NCBI GenBank assembly: GCA_030141605.1
Contig: JAQGDQ010000010.1
Location: forward strand, 1 to 42,500
Length of the DNA stretch: 42,500 bases
Direction of reading: 5' to 3'
DNA from: Tubiluchus corallicola
Taxonomy: Eukaryota > Priapulida > Priapulimorpha > Priapulimorphida > Tubiluchidae
The translations under genes were made by a program, and so were the position numbers. The notes below the pieces were generated by a model. It was not told the origin of the DNA and ran no database searches. It saw only the letters and a program-made list of their open reading frames with translations. Positions 37,678 through 42,500 of this stretch are shown here, one piece after another (the stretch's first letter is position 1; each line of letters starts with the position of its first letter).

Positions 37678-39456
37678 TAATAGCAAAAAAGTAAAATGTT
37701 CGCAAAAGCGAAAAGCGTTATGCGAAATGCAAAACCGAAAAAACACTTTATCAAATTCGGGCATCGTACGTCATACGCCTAGAATTCTGTTGTGTATTTT
37801 GTGAGTTGTCAAATAACGTAAATTATATTCGAGATGTTTGGTATTTGGGCCATCATCCATCCTGATTTTTCAGGAGAAATACAATGGCAGTGTATAAAAA
37901 TGGTCACATCACATTGGTGCGATAACAGGGGGCATTCATTAGTTAACAGCTGGGTTACGTAAACGCTGGCTAATAAGTAACATACAAATGCCAGAGGCAT
38001 AGAAACAGAGGATGTCTCCAATGATATTTCATTGCAAATAGAGCCTAAAACTTGCCACGCAATTAAAGATAGTGCACATACATGGATTCAAAAATCTTAT
38101 GTTACTTGTTCTAGTTAATTACCATTACTGTAATGCCATTATCATTATCATCACCATTTTATAATCAGAGCGTTACCATAACTCCCACTCCCAAAATCAG
38201 TCTCTGGCGTAACCAAAGAGTAAGGGGATTACATAAACGAGGGGAGAGAGGAAGGACGAAAAAAATCATACAGTTATAGTTAGTTTTTATAGTTAGTTTT
38301 ATAAGTTAAGGTTTAAACCTTAAATAATTTACAACTAAAGTAAATTTTTCGTTCTTTCTTTGAAAAATGTAGTGATTATAGAACTTTTGTAATATTTGAT
38401 AATGCAAGACAATTAAAACATTAAAATTGGGATATGTTGCCCGTTGAGTAAGTGGCAATTACACCGACATGAATACACTTATTATAATATACTTATAACT
38501 GCATTATGTATATTATGTACTAAATATAGTATCTAAAGATAGATACTACAGATGGATAGATAGACAGACAAACAAGCAGACTGCAGACAGAGAGACAAAT
38601 AGATAGATATGCGTTTTATATTTACAAATTACATGCGTTGTAATTTTTCTGGCGCGTATGCTACAACAGCGTCACTCATGAATCAATGCAGTTCTACAAA
38701 ATTCATTTATCAAATTATGTACCTTTTATGGGAAGTAATTCTTTAAATGAGTAGGAAACTAAATATACAATACGACTAGATTTGTACTGTACTAGAAAAT
38801 GCCCGTACCACATTCATTTATATAAAAGCTTTTCTGGACTAGAAGCCTGAAATACCTTCCTGCACTCGTTCACTACATGCAACTCTGAAGCCATTGTGAC
38901 AGCTTCAACAACTTGTAATCTTACCTGACGAATTCTGGCTTCTATACAGCATTTTCACAGAAACGGCATTCATCTGACAACGACTTAGGGTGGAACTACT
39001 TCACAGCAATTAAATGTGAAGGGAAACATAAAGAAAACTGGTAGAATAGATAAAGCTTATACGTGCTGAGCAGTGAAGGGAATTAACGACAAAGGTGCAT
39101 AAAATAAAACGTTAACTAGGACTAAAATACTAGGCACCCGAGACTTGGATACACCCCGGTTCATTTTCATTGCGTTGAATACTGATGTAAAGAGTTTTGC
39201 AGTGCAACGACTCTGCGGAGGTTTTAACCAGAATTCTGGTTATACATGCTGACAATGAAGCAAGCTCTGAAGTTCGTCACCAGTAAAAAATAGAGTAGAT
39301 ACGAAATTTTCAACAACGTTGTGTAGCCTATAACTTATAACAGTGTGACTTAATTTTGTAAATCAAGTAATTTTGTAATCTTGTAAAATTACTAGACTTG
39401 TACAAAACAATTTCTCTTAAAAGCACCCCACCCCGGCTACAGTTCACAGACTAGTC
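37678..39456. other. Gene-free sequence with small repeats and palindromes
   Basis: It contains a GATA/GACA tetranucleotide tract (38553-38610) and two perfect palindromes, TTAAGGTTTAAACCTTAA (38306-38323) and AACCAGAATTCTGGTT (39226-39241). No coding evidence. Confidence 0.5.
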
Positions 39457-39517
39457 CCCCCCCCCCTCGACATCAACAAAAAGGTGAATCGCCTTGGTAG
39501 TTGGATGGCTTTTTCGA

Positions 39518-39518
<1 letters not shown>

Positions 39519-39570
<52 letters not shown>
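39519..39570 (+). repeat. AG dinucleotide microsatellite
   Basis: About 52 bp of AG, preceded by a poly-C run at 39457-39469. Confidence 0.97.
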
Positions 39571-39572
<2 letters not shown>

Positions 39573-40308
39573 AAATGTAAAAAACACTGTGAAAAATTCT
39601 TGAAGCTTTCACTATTCTTCGCATTTAATCGCATAATTATGAACTTTTTGTTGTTTTGCGTCTTAAGCATGTATTACCTTTACTGAAAGTGCTAATGTAC
39701 ATAACATGCCTATTGTTGTTATTTGGTATTGCAAACAGTGCTCATAAATACGTGTTATACATGGTTATAAAACGCTACATATAGCGCTTATACATGCCAT
39801 CTAAATGTCCCCTAATGTTGTCCCTCTGCAAGGAGCTTGTAAGTTTGTTAGACCCGAATCATATTATTTTACCCGAAGAATGTTGCTTCTATGTATTTTC
39901 CTATCTATCTATTTAAGTAACACGTAAGTTTGTTGACGCAAACAGCTGTTATCTGAATGCATAAAACTTAGCAAGAGAAACACCACTGATACAATATTTA
40001 TGCAAAATATTGCCGGATATCGAATGACGGCAAGACGATACCGGTCGCCCGCGCCCGAATCTGATTGCATCAGGGGCGAAAATATTATTCGTAGATGAAG
40101 AGCTGAGATAGTGAACCTGCCATGCATGCCGTGATGCTGGGAGCCTGAAAGTCTGAAACAGTTGCGAAACACACAGAATGGAAGAAAGAGAAGCCGGTGT
40201 ACAAAGCGCACTACTTCGATTCTGAAAATTCACATCAGTGAAGACAAAATTATCTATTGTCCAAAGAACCTCTAAATAGAAGGATATGATACGTGTGTAT
40301 AGTTAGTT
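39571..40308. other. Gene-free sequence
   Basis: Two overlapping minus-strand frames of 94 and 100 codons (39909-40233) lie in a mildly GC-richer patch. Neither has a recognisable domain. Confidence 0.35.
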
Positions 40309-40690
40309 AGTTTATTTATTGACATTAACACAGGTAAAATACACTTGAAAATTAACAATCTTACAATAAATGTCCATTTTGTATGCTATAGAGTTAAAGC
40401 GAGTAATAAACCAAATTTTATCTACTTTATCATTTAAATAATTTTAAAATTTGTACGAAAGCAAACGAAAAGTAACTTGTTGAGTTGATTTCAGTAAGTT
40501 GACAATCTAACAGTATATGTTCCTCATTTTGTATATCTCTGTCACACATACAAAACTTTTGATTATATGGAATTCTACATTTCTACTCTATCTACCACTT
40601 TTTTGCTTTTAAACGATGGGATGACAATGTCATAAGTGAAACTGCTATTCTACAACGTTCCAACGAGCAAAGGTTTGCCGTATAAAAAGC
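40309..40690 (-). pseudogene. Decayed LINE C-terminal remnant
   Basis: On the minus strand the frame gives LMTLSSHRLKAKKW (about 40600-40640), then a two-cysteine CMC motif, then IQNEEHILLDC at 40502-40534. This is the SSHRL...CxxC...IxNEEHxLLxC order typical of the C-terminal end of invertebrate LINE polyproteins. In-frame stops lie between the first two motifs. The copy probably ends at TTTATTTATTGACATTA (about 40311-40327) next to TTAGTTAG repeats, which would be its 3' tail. Upstream domains are missing. Confidence 0.75.
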
Positions 40691-41300
40691 AGTGAGAAAC
40701 AATTGTGGATTAATCTTCCCAGATAGTATTGCCTGCGCGTTTGGTCTGCCGCTGTTATTTTGTTGCATTCAATTCAACTTTTATAAAACTTGTCATTTGT
40801 AGCCTGTTACATAATAGTATAAGCGAATGTATATAATATAGATATATAGTATTACATAGTGTACATATAGTATCTATAAAATATAAACTAAACAATACAA
40901 CAGGTATAAGTATAACAATGACATTAATAAATGGCGTCTCAGGTATTGTAAACAGCTTGGTATGGTACACTGCATAGGGCATTGCAAGTAGAACATAACA
41001 CATCAAAAATTACATTGTACGTAAGTAAGATTTTCATTTAAACTCGATAGTTAGAATGAGCCAAAGGTCGAGTGTACCAAAATAATACATAATATAAATA
41101 AACATAAAAAGTGCAAAATATGAAATACAACTTAAAACTATGCAAATTTTACATCAGTGTTATCAAGTAAATAAAAGACTGAGGTTTAAATCAAGCTGAT
41201 AAAATGAGCACAAATTGGTCAAATGAAAATATAAAATATAAAAAAATTAAAACTAAATCTCTGAGCATGCAAGTTATAATATCCTTATAAGCCTATAAAT
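40691..41300. other. Gene-free AT-rich sequence between LINE remnants
   Basis: It probably includes the 3' untranslated tail of the LINE remnant to its right. No other feature is supported. Confidence 0.35.
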
Positions 41301-41660
41301 TTAAAACAAACACGTCCTGTAATAATTTAGCGAAGAATTAATTTGTAAATTTCGAGCAAAATTCTTCAATGCAGTTTTGAAAACGCCCTTTTTAAAACTC
41401 ATAATAGTTGGAGATTCTCCATTAGTTTGAGGAAGCTGATTGAATAGTTTTGCTCCATAAATCTGGAAGGAATGTTTATACATCAAATAGGGTAGAGTAG
41501 TTTTCGGAACTCCTTGACAGCCACTTATAATGCTGATGTCATTATCCATACTTGAATAAGTAAAATGTAAAACTATCCCGCCCCCGCGCGTGACAATACT
41601 ACTATCACTGTGTATCTGTGTACATCGAGGAACATAGTCTAGGCTCTGAAAATAGTTCAC
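41301..41660 (-). pseudogene. LINE C-terminal remnant, open frame of 119 codons
   Basis: The minus-strand frame ends with SFQIYGAKLFNQLPQ, then SFKKGVFKTALKNF. This matches the common C-terminal ending of Jockey/CR1-type reverse transcriptase proteins, in which a SFxxxGxxLWNxLP motif is followed about 15 residues later by a FKKxLKxxL helix. YVPRC and a short basic-aromatic stretch precede it, as in the family. The reverse transcriptase catalytic core is absent, so the copy is 5'-truncated even though this end is still open. It differs in type from the CPxY-motif remnants nearby. Confidence 0.75.
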
Positions 41661-42119
41661 TCTGCACAGAAATGAGAATTTCGAAAAAAGAAGCCCATGA
41701 GACAGAGAACTGTATATACGTGTTTTGCAAAATCTATACTTAATTATAGAAAATTAGAGAACTGAGAATTAATGGCATTGGATCATAATTATGATTATCA
41801 TGACGTCTTAATTTTTATTAAATGTGTCGTAATAAGCTATTCTGCCCAACCAACATGTCCTACTCTACAAATTAAACTATAAACTCATACTATAAACCAT
41901 ATACAGAATCTCTATACAAACAGCAGTCTAGCCTGCTGGTAATTTCTAATGTCTTCCTACTCAATTTTCTTACAGCAAGCAATGCCCTCCTTGCCTTAAT
42001 TTTACCATATTCTGCACATTTTATACATTTGCCTGTATGCAGCAGGTATATATTACAGATTTACACATCTGTAAATTCCATACAAGCTGAAAATGTCTCT
42101 TTGTTCCCAAGGATACACG
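41661..42119. other. Gene-free sequence
   Basis: No upstream LINE domain is readable here; nothing else supported. Confidence 0.4.
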
Positions 42120-42320
42120 CATGTGTCATCAGGGCGTTAAATAGAGGACCCAAACAACAGAACACCTGTAATAGGTCAATTTAGACAAGCCAGCACGGAC
42201 AGTGGTGATCAATAACCACTCTGGTTGTTAATTGACCACAGCTCATTGATTAAGTGTCCAGTTTCCAATCGGCAGCGTGGCTCGTCAAATCTCTCCAAAT
42301 GACTAAATGGCTGAGCCAGA
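42120..42320. promoter_or_regulatory. Candidate enhancer block
   Basis: Non-repetitive sequence contains AACCACT and TGACCACAG (Runx-type AACCAC/ACCACA), TGATCAATAACC, TTGTTAATTGACC and TTCCAATCGG within about 150 bp. The density resembles an enhancer, and it ends just before a GA array. Confidence 0.3.
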
Positions 42321-42341
42321 AAGAGGTGACCTCAAGAACAG

Positions 42342-42406
42342 TCAGAGAGAGAGAGAGAGAGAGGGGGGGAGAGAGAGAGAGAGAGGGAGAGGGGGGGAGA
42401 GAGAGA
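42342..42406 (+). repeat. GA/GGGA-rich microsatellite
   Basis: AG repeats interrupted by several G runs. Confidence 0.95.
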
Positions 42407-42500
42407 AAAAAACGGATAGGAAGATGAACAGAGAAAGAGAGAGTTGCCAGAAGGAAAAAAGTTTAGGCGAAATTAAAGGCAAATCAAGTATATTTAACCA

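Overview
This is an AT-rich animal nuclear window with no gene that I can defend. The signs of a metazoan are degenerate CCCTAA (TTAGGG-type) telomere-like repeats, decayed 3' ends of several non-LTR retrotransposons (LINEs), hAT-like and Harbinger-like non-autonomous DNA elements, and many long dinucleotide and trinucleotide microsatellites. An invertebrate is likely, but the sequence does not let me name a phylum. Open frames are short, lack domains, and often arise from translated microsatellites or decayed LINEs. I saw no tRNA, rRNA, operon or CRISPR array.

Layout. Positions 1-11743 hold a complex local rearrangement. The first 3.8 kb is a chain of three segments, each with a near-identical second copy further right: segment D (1-1624) recurs in direct orientation at 8799-10424; segment B (1618-2666) recurs inverted at 10686-11743; segment A (2666-3818) recurs inverted at 5790-6942. 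The joints overlap by 7 bp (D/B) and 1 bp (B/A). Between the A copies lie a decayed LINE 3' end and a small terminal-inverted-repeat element carrying telomere-like repeats. This is the most striking feature of the window. It reads like serial template switching or, alternatively, an assembly of two structural haplotypes.

Positions 11744-22800 contain a promoter-like GC-richer patch, a GAT-rich low-complexity stretch, an RFX-type X-box, a hAT-like element (14727-15254), a 186-bp foldback hairpin (16529-16714), AAT/ATT arrays, a CRE/E-box-bearing block (18340-18700), a 240-bp AG array and tetranucleotide-like repeats. Positions 22800-28800 contain two more LINE remnants, a Harbinger-like MITE with TAA target duplications (27101-27345) and a palindrome. 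Positions 28800-42500 contain a second Harbinger-like MITE, a GCTAA-rich minisatellite, a TTG array, two CTCF-like sites, two further LINE remnants and several blocks dense in homeodomain, forkhead, Runx, bZIP and E-box-like words that read like conserved regulatory elements.

All five LINE remnants are on the minus strand. The whole most resembles an intergenic or long-intron regulatory landscape invaded by repeats. Regulatory calls rest on motif reading alone and need conservation or chromatin data.
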